In this document: positions 12,850 through 23,105 of the stretch, in pieces | Layout: the number at the start of each line of letters is the position of its first letter | Numbering within the stretch: position 1 is the stretch's first letter | Assembly: GCA_028583405.1 (NCBI GenBank) | Contig: JAPTMU010000085.1 | Coordinates: 173,863-237,862, forward strand | Length of the DNA: 64,000 nucleotides | Reading direction: 5' to 3' | Origin: Pogonophryne albipinna | Taxonomy: Eukaryota > Chordata > Actinopteri > Perciformes > Artedidraconidae | Program-made: the position numbers and the translations under genes | Notes under the pieces: model-generated | Told to the model about the DNA's origin: nothing | Database searches by the model: none | Seen by the model: only the letters and a program-made list of their open reading frames with translations

Positions 12850-13776
12850 ATGATGAACTCTACGCACGTTTCATATTTCACTCTAAGTGTCTACTTCGAC
12901 ACGGGGGTTTTTAAATACTTGTTCTTCATGATTGTCATGTGTTTATATGTGTGTATCATAGGTGCCAACTTGTTGCTGATTGTGGTTATCTGTGTGAACA
13001 GGAGCTTACATGAACCTATGTACCTTTTTCTGTGCAGCCTGTTTGTAAATGAACTGTATGGTAGCACAGGGTTGTTTCCATTCCTTCTGGTTCAGATCCT
13101 CTCTGACATTCACACTGTCTCTGCTCCGCTCTGCTTCCTGCAGGTTTATTCTGTGTATACATATGTGTGTGTGGAATATTTAAACTTAACCATCATGTCT
13201 TATGACAGATATCTTGCTATCTGTTATCCTCTGCAATATAACTCACGTATGACTTCTAACAAAGCTTATTTTCTTATTGCAGTGTCATGGTTGTTCCCTT
13301 TTCTTTCAATTGTTGTTCTGATATTCCTGACTGTGTCTTTGCAGCTGTGTGGGAACATACTTAATACAGTTTACTGTGGGAATTACTTCATTGTTAAGCT
13401 GGCCTGCTCTGACACCAGGGTCAATAACATTTATGGGCTCTTTTACACGGTCATCTCCATCATCATTCCTCTGCTTTTAATCCTCTACACGTACATGAGG
13501 ATCCTCAGAGTGTGTTTCTCTGGCTCCAAACAGACCAGACAGAAAGCTCTCAGTACCTGCACACCTCACCTCGCTTCCCTCATCAATTTTTCTTTTGGAG
13601 TCTTGTTTGAAGTATTACAGAGCAGGTTTGATATGAGCAGTGTTCCCAACATGCTGCGCGTTTTATTATCCCTGTACTTTCTAACATGCCAGCCTCTCTT
13701 TACCCCAGTCCTGTACGGGCTGAAGATGTCTAAAATCCGCATCATATGTAAGCGCCTGTTGTACGGAGAAGTGTAG
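12850..13776 (+). CDS. Olfactory receptor, 7TM GPCR (copy A, OR-1)
   Basis: Odorant receptor of the ciliary membrane of olfactory neurons, expected to signal through Golf and cAMP. It is an intact 308-residue single exon. I chose the second in-frame ATG: it follows the candidate acceptor and aligns with the MVNST start of the paralogues. An ATG 30 bases upstream would lie in the intron. Visible landmarks: an N-terminal N-glycosylation site NST (residues 3-5), GAN in TM1 (38-40), LHEPMY (53-58), the TM3 cysteine C95, MSYDRYLAIC (116-125, a variant of the OR MAYDRYVAIC signature), ECL2 cysteines C167/C176/C186, KALSTCTPHL (232-241) and PLFTPVLYG in TM7 (282-290), where T replaces the usual N of NPxxY. 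The sequence fits a teleost type-1 OR; the ligand is unknown. The partner in copy B is at 36535. Confidence 0.95.
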   Translation: MMNSTHVSYFTLSVYFDTGVFKYLFFMIVMCLYVCIIGANLLLIVVICVNRSLHEPMYLFLCSLFVNELYGSTGLFPFLLVQILSDIHTVSAPLCFLQVYSVYTYVCVEYLNLTIMSYDRYLAICYPLQYNSRMTSNKAYFLIAVSWLFPFLSIVVLIFLTVSLQLCGNILNTVYCGNYFIVKLACSDTRVNNIYGLFYTVISIIIPLLLILYTYMRILRVCFSGSKQTRQKALSTCTPHLASLINFSFGVLFEVLQSRFDMSSVPNMLRVLLSLYFLTCQPLFTPVLYGLKMSKIRIICKRLLYGEV

Positions 13777-14060
13777 GTCATCAAGAGATTGCAGAGAAAG
13801 AGAATGAAAGGACCCTGACTTCAGCAGTATTAACTCTAATGACGTGTCTCGTTCACTGTGTGCAGAGGAAGGAAATGAAACGTGCAGCTGTACATGTGCT
13901 GAGCTTGATGCTGCTCTCTCTTTCTGTTTCTTCTCTTGCTTTTCACTTTTCATATCAGCCTCAGTGATTTTAGGAGAACCCTGAAAGGTCCATGAGTCCG
14001 GACGTTAGGAGTGAAACTGAAGTTAAAGCTGAATGAAGCTCCTCGCTGTGAACAGACACA
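13777..14060. other. 3' flank of OR-1
   Basis: No second gene is seen. The first ~180 bases are shared, in the proper orientation, with the 3' flanks of the ORs at 25883, 30164, 36535 and 49597. This includes TTGCAGAGAAAGAGAATGAA and GTGTCTCGTTCACTG, so the duplicated OR units carry their 3' ends along. Confidence 0.6.
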
Positions 14061-14195
14061 GAGCAGCTTCATATCAACTATGTTCCCAATATGTTGACAA
14101 TATGTTCACCTTCGTATTCTCTCACATGTAATGTGTCCCAAATATACATCCTGTGTACAAATCTGCTGCTAGCTTGTGTTGGGAATAACATGTAA
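14061..14195 (+). pseudogene. Decayed OR C-terminal remnant (copy A)
   Basis: The sequence aligns with the last ~50 codons of the OR at 18104. CAGAGCAGCTTC... corresponds to the SRF-M-S segment, followed by a TM7-like stretch. The end encodes IYILC-NLLLACVGNNM and a stop, against IYILCKNLLLACVGNNL in the intact gene. A frameshift and a missing stretch (the PLFSPMMYG part) make it non-functional. It is a relic of a former OR copy just 3' of OR-1 and recurs at 37746 (+) and 29765 (-). Confidence 0.7.
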
Positions 14196-14870
14196 CAGAT
14201 TGGTTCAGTTTGAGTCAGAAGAGGAATAAAAATGCTTCAACAGATTGAACTGTTATCTTTCTTTATTCAACAGGGACCATGCAACTGATGCACCGGGAGT
14301 TTCCAGATAATTTTCAACTCTTAAATTCTGCTTTAAAATAAAATATCCAACAATACACTATGAATATAAAATCACTTTTAAATGCACCTCACATTTTGTC
14401 ATGACAGAAACTGCCGGACTGTAAATGCAGTTTGGGATTTCTCTCCACAAGCAGCAAACAATCAAACTGCAGATTATTATTTGTGTTTATTATCATCAAA
14501 TGGTGTCTTTTCCATGATTGGAGTGTAATGAGTATACCAGGTGAAAGGCATTGTGGGAAACAAGCTATCTTTCAAAGTCAACTTTAAGAAGCTACCTTGC
14601 ATCTCGGTTTAAACTGATATATTTATGCCACACATATGTTTACATTAATACACTATATAGTATTTTTCCACTGTAAATTATTATACATTCTGTTTTATTT
14701 TATTCTGTGTGCAAAAAATGCAAAATGCAGTCAGAGAGTTGAGCATGAACATGGCTCACAGTGTTAAGAAGGAAAAAAGAACAAGATGTTGTTCACATGT
14801 TTGTGGGGTGGATAACAGTCAGTCTCAGGGGGGGCGGGCCTTGTTGAAGAGGCCGGTAGCGGAGGGGAAG
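14196..14870. other. Intergenic AT-rich stretch
   Basis: AT-rich sequence with no recognised gene. A polyadenylation-like AATAAA lies near 14225 and the stretch ends in a G-rich segment at 14826-14850 leading into the next minisatellite. It is duplicated at 37881-38565. Confidence 0.5.
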
Positions 14871-14874
14871 AAAC

Positions 14875-15645
14875 TGTTCAGATGGAGAGAGGTTCTGGTC
14901 CTGATGGAGAGAGGTCCTGATGGAGAAACGTTCTGATCTAGCGAGGTCCTGATGGAGAGAGGTTCAGGTCCTGATGGAGAGAGGTTCTGGTCCTGATGGA
15001 GAGAGGTTCTGGTCCTGATGTAGAGAGGTTCTGGTCCTGATGGAGAGAGGTTCTGGTCCTGATGGAGAGAGGTTCTGGTCCTCTGGTCCTGATGTAGAGA
15101 GGTTCTGGTCCTGATGGAGAGAGGTTCTGGTCCTGATGTAGAGAGGTTCTGGTCCTGGTGTAGAGAGGTTCTGGTCCTGATGTAGAGAGGTTCTGGTCCT
15201 GATGGAGAGAGGTTCTGGTCCTGATGGAGAGAGGTTTTGGTCTTGATGTGGAGAGGTTCTGGTCCTGATGGAGAGAGGTTCTGGTCCTGATGGAGAGAGG
15301 TGTTGGTCCTGATGGAGAGAGGTTTTGGTCCTGATGGAGAGAGGTTCTGGTCCTGGTGGAGAGAGGTTCTGGTCTTGATGGAGAGAGGTGTTGGTCCTGA
15401 TGGAGAGAGGTTCTGGTCCTGATGGAGAGAGGTGTTGGTCCTGATGGAGAGAGGTTCTGGTCCTGATGGAGAGAGGTGTTGGTCCTGATGGAGAGAGGTT
15501 CTGGTCCTGATGGAGAGAGGTTCTGGTCTTGATGGAGAGAGGTGTTGGTCCTGATGGAGAGAGGTTCTGGTCCTGGTGGAGAGAGGTGTTGGTCCTGATG
15601 GAGAGAGGTTCTGGTCCTGATGGAGAGAGGTTCTGGTACAGGTGG
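14875..15645. repeat. Third 22-bp minisatellite (GGAGAGAGGTTCTGG type), copy A
   Basis: About 35 copies of a 22-bp unit containing GGAGAGAGGTTCTGGTCC followed by TGAT, with variants GTGTTGG, GTAGAG and GGTGGAG. All three minus-strand frames stay open for 230-280 codons purely because of the repeat (SLHQDQNLSPSGPEP type), so I do not call genes here. Copy B has about 27 units. Confidence 0.95.
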
Positions 15646-15739
15646 AGTTGTGTAACAATATTCACAAAAAAACACTGAAATCAAATTTAAAAAAAGAGAT
15701 TTGCTCTTTGCCCCTCGGGCCTCCATCCTTGGATCCTCG

Positions 15740-16797
15740 CCCTTCGATTCCCTTGCCCCTGGATCCTCACTCCTCGCCCCTCGGACCACGCTCCTAGATT
15801 ACCTTGCCCCTGGATCCTCACTCCTCGTCCCTCGGACCACGCCCCTAGATTCCCTTGCCCCTGTATCCTCACTCCTCGCCCCTCGGACCACGCCCCTAGA
15901 TTACCTTGCCCCTGGATCCTCACTCCTCGCCCCTCGGACCACGCCCCTAGATTACCTTGCCCCTGGATCCTCACTCCTCGCCCCTCGGACCACGCCCCTA
16001 GATTCCCTTGCCCCTGGATCCTCACTCCTCGCCCCTCGGACCACGCCCCTAGATTACCTTGCCCCTGGATCCTCACTCCTCGCCCCTCGGAACACGCCCC
16101 TAGATTCCCTTGCCCCTGGATCCTCACTCCTCCCCCTCGGACCTCGCCCCTAGATTCCCTTGCCCCTGGATCCTCACTCCTCGCCCCTCGGACCACGCCC
16201 CTAGATTCCCTTGCCCCTGGATCCTCACTCCTCGCCCCTCGGACCACGCCCCTAGAGTCCCTTGCCCCTGGATCCTCACTCCTCGCCCCTCGGACCACGC
16301 CCCTAGATTCCCTTGCCCCTGGATCCTCACTCCTCGCCCCTCGGCCCACGCCCCTAGATTACCTTGCCCCTGGATCCTCACTCCTCGCCCCTCGGACCAC
16401 GCCCCTAGATTACCTTGCCCCTGGATCCTCACTCCTCGCCCCTCGGACCACGCCCCTAGATTCCCTTGCCCCTGGATCCTCACTCCTCGCCCCTCGGACC
16501 ACGCCCCTAGATTACCTTGCCCATGGATCCTCACTCCTCGCCCCTCGAACCACGCCCCTAGATTCCCTTGCCCCTGGATCCTCACTCCTCGCCCCTCGGA
16601 CCACGCCCCTAGATTCCCTTGCCCCTGGATCCTCACTCCTCGCCCCTCGGACCACGCCCCTAGATTACCTTGCCCCTGGATCCTCACTCCTCGCCCCTCG
16701 GACCACGCCCCTAGATTACCTTGCCCCTGGATCCTCACTCCTCGCCCCTCGGACCACGCCCCTAGATTACCTTGCCCCTGGATCCTCACTCCTCGCC
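15740..16797. repeat. 51-bp minisatellite, copy A
   Basis: About 20 copies of a 51-bp unit containing CCTTGCCCCTGGATCCTCAC and CGGACCACGCCCCTAG. The period is a multiple of three, so several long frames remain open on both strands (up to 292 codons). Their residues are just the repeat translated. Units alternate between GATTACC and GATTCCC. Copy B has about 30 units. Confidence 0.96.
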
Positions 16798-17390
16798 CAC
16801 GTCCTCTCGCCAATCAGAATCAGGAATCCTTTATGAGTCCCACAGCGGGGAATTGGACAGTATTACAGCCAATGTTCCTATTGTATTATATCATTCTTCG
16901 CCCCCTGAACCCCACACTTTGCACCTTGGTCCTCACCCGCATCTCCTCGCTCCTCAACCCTTACCCCCCCCACAACCTCGCACCGTAAACCTCGCCCGTT
17001 GATCCATCTTCCTCGCAAACAGCTCCTTCCAGCTTGATCCTTGCCCCGGGATAATCACCTAAAGCTCCTCGCACATCAAACCTCGTCCCTCAACCCTTAC
17101 CCCCTTAATCCTTACCGTTGGATCATCACCCCTCGGTTCACTTGCCCACCCATCCTCACTCCTTGCCCCCCTAGACATCCCCCTTGGATCCTCGCTTCTT
17201 AGAGCATTCAAAAGTGACAATCTACTCTACTCTCTACAGAGCTAGATGTGGTCAATGCTCATTTGCCATAAGTATGTTCGCGGAAACACGAGCAATCTGT
17301 CCCTCAGCTGGCCAAAAGGCATCATATTCATACGGAGAAATGCACCGTTTTCAACTTCCTTAACTCGGAGTTCTGTTGCTCTAATTACGT
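16798..17390. other. Degenerate repeat edge and intergenic DNA
   Basis: Starts with a short dispersed-repeat-like segment (AGAATCAGGAATCCTTTATG, AGTCCCACAGCGGGGAA). It continues to 17200 as CT-rich sequence with recurrent CCTCGC and GGATCCTC words, apparently decayed 51-bp-like units. No gene is seen. Duplicated at 40819-41409. Confidence 0.55.
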
Positions 17391-17685
17391 GTAAGGTGGG
17401 AGAAGTACTCAGATCAAGTACTTAAGTAAAAGTAGTATGCTGCAGGGTAGCTTGTGAATTTACTCCAGGTGGAACTAAAGTCTGATTTAAGAGTTGATTA
17501 GATTTCACATCATTCATCCACATCTGTAAAGTAACTAAAGGTATTAAATACATGTAGTGGAGTAGAAGTACACCATGTACCTCTGAACTGTAGAGGAGTA
17601 GAATTACAAAGAAGCAATAGTGGAAATACTTAAGTACCTCAATATAAGTACAGTACTTGAGTAAATCTACTTACTACCACCACTG
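17391..17685. mobile_element. Non-autonomous hAT-like element (copy A)
   Basis: About 295 bases with related inverted ends: left AAGGTGGGAGAAGTACTCAG, right ending ACTTACTACCACCACTG, whose complement begins CAGTGGTGGTAGTAAGT. The interior is full of AAGTACTTAAGTAAAAGTA-like words. This is a common type of teleost dispersed repeat, with no coding capacity. I did not find a clean target-site duplication. Copy B is at 41410-41704. Confidence 0.6.
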
Positions 17686-18103
17686 CAGGTATTTTATGTG
17701 TGCTAGCAGCCCATAATCCACACTATACATAAAATGAATCAATGTGAATTCTGTTTCTAATTTGTTTAGTTTTTCCCCGAAAAAATAACCTATAAAAATA
17801 CGGTTAAAGAACCGGATCGATAAGCAGTATTTGTAATTGTTTCAATTAGGCCTCATTATTTCACAGTGGCACAGGATCATCTGCCAATACAAGCACTTTT
17901 GTTCATGTTCAATCCATAATAAAACATACAATTATAGTTGGATCTTTTTGTCTTGTTATTATTAGCAGAGAAAATGTTATGTTTGTACAACTATATACAA
18001 TGAATTCTACCAATCTCGGTGGGAATCAGATTAGGGGGAGGGCTCGAAGATATTTCCAATTATACAAGGGGGGCCTGACTAAAAAAAGTTGGGAACCGCT
18101 GTG
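17686..18103. other. Intergenic, ending in a hAT terminal fragment
   Basis: AT-rich and without a gene. The last part (18080-18100, AAGTTGGGAACCGCTG) looks like a hAT terminal inverted repeat end (complement CAGCGGTTCCCAAC), lying two bases after the stop codon of the OR on the minus strand. The opposite end of that element was not found. Confidence 0.5.
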
Positions 18104-19042
18104 TTAGAGGTTATTCCCAACGCAAGCTAGCAGCAGATTTTTACACAGGATGTATATCTTGGACATGTTGAGGCCGTACATCATAGGGCTGAAGAGAGGC
18201 TGACAAGTGAGGAAATATAACGATAAAAATATTCTCAACGTGTTGGATACACCGCTCATATTAAACCTGCTCTGCACTATCTCAAAGAAAACTCCAAAGG
18301 AGAAGTTGATGAGGGAAGCGAGGTGAGGGGTGCAGGTGCTGACAGCTTTCTGTCTGCTCTGCTTACAGCCAGAGAAACACACTCTGAGGATCCTCATGTA
18401 CGTGAAGAAAAATACAGATAGCGGACCACAGACAGTGAAAAAAGTGGCAATAAGTTCATACACATTATTGACTGTAGTGTCAGAGCAGGCCAGCTTAACA
18501 ATGGAGTAGTTATCACAGTACACTTTGTTAATGATGTTCCCACACAGCTGCAAAGACACACTCAGTGATATCGTGACAAAGACAGCAAAAAAAGGAGGAA
18601 ACCAAATGGCGGCAATAAGCACAACAACCATATTATACGTCATACGTGAGTTATATTGCAGAGGATAACAGATAGCAAGATATCTGTCATAAGACATGAC
18701 GGCTAAATTAGTAAATTCCACACTTGCATATGTATACACAGAATAAACCTGCAGGAAGCAGAGCGGAGCAGAGACAGTGTGAATGTCAGAGAGGATCTGA
18801 AGCAGAAGGAATGGAAACAACCCTGTGCTACCATACAGTTCATTTACAAACAGGCTGCACAGAAAAAGGTACATAGGTTCATGTAAGCTCCTGTTCACAC
18901 AGATAACCACAATCAGCAACACATTGGCACCTATGATACACACATATAAACACATGACAATCATGAAGAACAAGTACTTAAAAACCCCTGTTTCAAAGTA
19001 AGCACCAAGTATAAAATATGAAATATGAGTAGAGTTCACCAT
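18104..19042 (-). CDS. Olfactory receptor, 7TM GPCR (copy A, OR-2)
   Basis: Intact OR of 312 residues from the conserved MVNST start; an ATG 10 codons further upstream is also in frame. It keeps GAN in TM1, LHEPMY, MSYDRYLAIC, an ECL2 with LCGNIINKVYCDNYS, KAVSTCTPHL and a TM7 PLFSPMMYG in which S replaces the canonical N of NPxxY. It differs from OR-1 mainly in TM4-TM6 (WFPPFFAVFV, ATFFTVCGPLSVFFF) and in a longer C-terminus ending LLLACVGNNL. Its stop lies two bases before a hAT-like terminus, so its 3' UTR is transposon-derived. Role as for other ORs; ligand unknown. The copy B partner at 42123 differs at several residues. Confidence 0.95.
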   Translation of the reverse strand: MVNSTHISYFILGAYFETGVFKYLFFMIVMCLYVCIIGANVLLIVVICVNRSLHEPMYLFLCSLFVNELYGSTGLFPFLLLQILSDIHTVSAPLCFLQVYSVYTYASVEFTNLAVMSYDRYLAICYPLQYNSRMTYNMVVVLIAAIWFPPFFAVFVTISLSVSLQLCGNIINKVYCDNYSIVKLACSDTTVNNVYELIATFFTVCGPLSVFFFTYMRILRVCFSGCKQSRQKAVSTCTPHLASLINFSFGVFFEIVQSRFNMSGVSNTLRIFLSLYFLTCQPLFSPMMYGLNMSKIYILCKNLLLACVGNNL

Positions 19043-19491
19043 GATTCCACTTTGGTTCAGAATACTGTGCACAGGAACAACAGGAATAATACTAAAGTCA
19101 CATTTGGTCTGCTAAAACAAGTTGAAATGTTAACATGCATCACATAGTAAAGCTGCAATAACAATAAATACATGTTTGATGCAGAACATTAGTTTGTCAG
19201 CCTTTTAAATCTCCAGATGTTCAGCTTTTCTTTTTTAAAGATCAGAGTAAAGCGAGGTTCTGTGGACATTTAAGGACATTACCTTGGACATATCTCACAC
19301 ATGTTTTGCACAACACCATTATTCTACCAGATAATCTGCAGATCAAACCATATTCAATAAAGTGACTTTGCCTTGACAATGATAATAAAAGTAATCGAGT
19401 CGCAGCAAAAGCATCAACACAAACAGCATTCAGTCTCTCTGCAGTCAACACATTAAAAATGCATAATTAGTGCTAAGCATCTCAAGCTTAC
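19043..19491. other. Probable intron / 5' region of OR-2
   Basis: Lies between OR-2 and a candidate upstream exon. On the minus strand a donor GTAAGC starts at 19491, and a plausible acceptor (TTCCTGTGCACAG) precedes TATTCTGAACC at about 19064, which would make a 427-bp intron. A 69-codon open frame here (19242-19451) looks incidental. Confidence 0.35.
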
Positions 19492-19558
19492 CCGTCTCTG
19501 GTTCAGACACAAAGGTTTGTGATATATCTGCAGACACAGTTGAAGCCTGAGAGGCCAT
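19492..19558 (-). other. Candidate upstream exon of OR-2 with ATG
   Basis: On the minus strand an ATG at 19558 opens 22 codons (starting MASQASTVSADISQ) up to ...GAGACGG, directly followed by the donor GTAAGC. Spliced to the acceptor near 19064 it would reach a stop within three codons. It would then act as an upstream ORF or 5' UTR, not as receptor coding sequence. Upstream (19595-19620) are TGACGT and GACGTC words resembling CRE half-sites. Conserved at 43511-43577 with one replacement change. No homology is recognised. Confidence 0.3.
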
Positions 19559-19895
19559 CCTAACTGAGCCGAGACTCTGCGTGTTTTAAGCTTTTAACGT
19601 CAGAGGACGTCCCTATCCTTAAAGTCACAGGAAGTTCTCCCTCTGATTTATTATTGAACATTTGTGGGTATTCAAAGAGAGACATATAGAAATAACAGAA
19701 CATTCATACTGCAGGAAAAACAAAGTTTATTATATACTTCACATCTTTCCATTGAGCAGTGAAATGCTTTGCTAGCACCTCCTAGTCGAAGAGTAGTAAT
19801 GATAACAAAATATACGAAATAAAGTATTTACATGACAGAAAATAGAAGATTGTGATACATTTTAAACAATTTCAGCTGCTGTCAGAGTTTAAAAC

Positions 19896-20072
19896 AGTGT
19901 AGCTAACCGTTAGCCTGAGGTTTAAATTCAACACAGTGTAGCTAACCGTTAGCCTGAGGTTTAAATTTAACACAGTGTAGCTAACCGTTAGCCTGAGGTT
20001 TAAATTCAACACAGTGTAGCTAACCGTTAGCCTGAGGTTTAAATTCAACACAGTGTAGCTAACCGTTAGCCC
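19896..20072. repeat. 39-bp tandem repeat, copy A (about 5 units)
   Basis: Unit contains GCTAACCGTTAGCCTGAGG followed by TTTAAATTCAACACAGTGTA. The GCTAACCGTTAGC core is an odd-length palindrome. Copy B has about 13 units. Confidence 0.93.
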
Positions 20073-20139
20073 GATAATGACTTGTGGTTTCTCCTCCTTA
20101 GGCCATTTGGCAGGAGATTAATGAAACCGTTGATGGAGG

Positions 20140-21225
20140 GATCACACTGTGCTGAAGTTCCTTTATAGCCCAACATTAGCCGCCTTTAGCTTAGCGGTGG
20201 TGACGTGAAGTCATGTGACTATGCTGTAGTTCCTTTATAGCCCAACATTAGCCGCCTTTAGCTTAGCGGTGGTGAAGTGAAGTCATGTGACTGTGCTGAA
20301 GTTCCTTTATAGCCCAACATTAGCCGCCTTTAGCTTAGCGGTGGTGAAGTGAAGTCATGTGACTGTGCTGAAGTTCCTTTATAGCCCAACATTAGCCGCC
20401 TTTAGCTTAGCGGTGGTGACGTGAAGTCATGTGACCGTGCTGTAGTCCCTTTATAGCCCAACATTAGCTGCCTTTAGCTTAGCGGTGGTGACGTGAAGTC
20501 ATGTGACCGTGCTGTAGTTCCTTTATAGCCCAACATTAGCCTCCTTTAGCTTAGCGGTGGTGAAGTGAAGTCATGTGACTGTGCTGTAGTTCCTTTATAG
20601 CCCAACATTAGCCTCCTTTAGCTTAGTGGTGGTGACGTGAAGTCATGTGACTGTGCTGTAGTTCCTTTATAGCCCAACATTAGCTGCCTTTAGCTTAGCG
20701 GTGGTGACGTGAAGTCATGTGACCGTGCTGTAGTTCCTTTATAGCCCAACATTAGCCTCCTTTAGCTTAGCGGTGGTGAAGTGAAGTCATGTGACCGTGC
20801 TGTAGTCCCTTTATAGCCCAACATTAGCCTCCTTTAGCTTAGTGGTGGTGACGTGAAGTCATGTGACTGTGCTGTAGTTCCTTTATAGCCCAACATTAGC
20901 TGCCTTTAGCTTAGCGGTGGTGACGTGAAGTCATGTGACCGTGCTGTAGTTCCTTTATAGCCCAACATTAGCCTCCTTTAGCTTAGCGGTGGTGAAGTGA
21001 AGTCATGTGACTGTGCTGTAGTTCCTTTATAGCCCAACATTAGCCTCCTTTAGCTTAGTGGTGGTGACGTGAAGTCATGTGACTGTGCTGTAGTTCCTTT
21101 ATAGCCCAACATTAGCTGCCTTTAGCTTAGCGGTGGTGACGTGAAGTCATGTGACCGTGCTGTAGTTCCTTTATAGCCCAACATTAGCCTCCTTTAGCTT
21201 AACGGTGGTGACGTGAAATCATGTG
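20140..21225. repeat. 72-bp tandem repeat, copy A (about 15 units)
   Basis: Unit contains TTTATAGCCCAACATTAGCC, then TTTAGCTTAGCGGTGGTGAC, then GACGTGAAGTCATGTGACCG. Units differ at a few fixed sites (GCCGCC/GCTGCC/GCCTCC, GACGTG/GAAGTG). A group of about three unit types recurs in order, so there is a higher-order period. Isolated single units also occur at 23617-23670 and 24553-24600. Copy B has about 8 units. Confidence 0.95.
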
Positions 21226-21477
21226 CTTTAACAGGTGCTCAAAGCGCTTTACAATTGCACATTACACATATTAGACATGTAAGAGTCATTACTGTGGACA
21301 TTACCCACAGGAGCAAATGCGGGTTAAAGTAAACAGATATTGTTCTAAACTGTATTAAAGTAAACAGGTATTATCTTGAACTGTATTGAAGTGAACATGT
21401 ATTATTTGGGACTGTTTTAAAGTAATCCTATATATATAAACCTTCTTACTTACACTCAATGACCCAGGTACCCTGAC
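21226..21477. other. Short intergenic stretch
   Basis: Contains weakly repeated TTAAAGTAAACAGGTATT words in three imperfect copies (21330-21420). No gene is seen. Confidence 0.4.
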
Positions 21478-21858
<381 letters not shown>

Positions 21859-21904
21859 TGTTCTTTTCAAGGTTCTTTCTGGGGCCAATATAATCTCAAG
21901 CACC

Positions 21905-23105
21905 AATATATCTGTGTACAATGTTTGATACTAATATCTCTGTGTACAATGTTTGATACTAATATATCTGTGTACAATGTTTGATACTAATATATCTGTG
22001 TACAATGTTTGATACTAATATATCTGTGTACAATGTTTGATACTAATATCTCTGTGTACAATGTTTGATACCAATATATCTGTGTACAATGTTTGATACT
22101 AATATATCTGTGTACAATGTTTGATACTAATATATCTGTGTACAATGTTTGATAATAATATATCTGTGTACAATGTTTGATACTAATATATCTGTGTACA
22201 ATGTTTGATACTAATATATCTGTGTACAATGATTGATACTAATATATCTGTGTACAATGTTTGATACTAATATCTCTGTGTACAATGTTTGATACTAATA
22301 TCTCTGTGTACAATGTTTGATACTAATATATCTGTGTACAATGTTTGATACTAATATATCTGTGTACAATGTTTGATACTAATATCTCTGTGTACAATGT
22401 TTGATACTAATATCTCTGTGTACAATGTTTGATACTAATATCTCTGTGTACAATGTTTGATACTAATATATCTGTGTACAATGTTTGATACTAATATCTC
22501 TGTGTACAATGTTTGATACTAATATCTCTGTGTACAATGTTTGATACTAATATATCTGTGTACAATGTTTGATACTAATATCTCTGTGTACAATGTTTGA
22601 TACTAATATATCTGTGTACAATGTTTGATACTAATATATCTGTGTACAATGTTTGATACTAATATCTCTGTGTACAATGTTTGATACTAATATCTCTGTG
22701 TACAATGTTTGATACTAATATCTCTGTGTACAATGTTTGATACTAATATATCTGTGTACAATGTTTGATACTAATATCTCTGTGTACAATGTTTGATACT
22801 AATATCTCTGTGTACAATGTTTGATACTAATATCTCTGTGTACAATGTTTGATACTAATATATCTGTGTACAATGTTTGATACTAATATATCTGTGTACA
22901 ATGTTTGATACTAATATCTCTGTGTACAATGTTTGATACTAATATCTCTGTGTACAATGTTTGATACTAATATATCTGTGTACAATGTTTGATACTAATA
23001 TATCTGTGTACAATGTTTGATACTAATATATCTGTGTACAATGTTTGATACTAATATCTCTGTGTACAATGTTTGATACTAATATCTGTGTACAATGTTT
23101 GATTG
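21905..23105. repeat. 28-bp tandem repeat, copy A (about 42 units)
   Basis: Unit contains GTACAATGTTTGATACTAA followed by TATATCTGT or TATCTCTGT. The two variants alternate in an irregular but partly repeated order. Each unit contains the palindrome TGTACA. Copy B (45304-46906) has about 56 units. Confidence 0.96.

Noticed and set aside
13566..13953. Minus-strand frames overlapping the OR-1 3' end (and copies at 25875, 30156, 37251, 49589)
   Set aside because: Shadows of the OR coding strand; no independent start context or domain.
14825..15789. Three overlapping minus-strand frames of 233-283 codons (SLHQDQNLSPSG repeats)
   Set aside because: A stop-free 22-bp repeat stays open in all three frames; copy B has a different unit number and frame joins, so no protein is conserved.
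19242..19451. 69-codon minus-strand frame conserved in both copies
   Set aside because: Lies in the predicted intron of OR-2; conservation is explained by the recent duplication, and no domain is seen.
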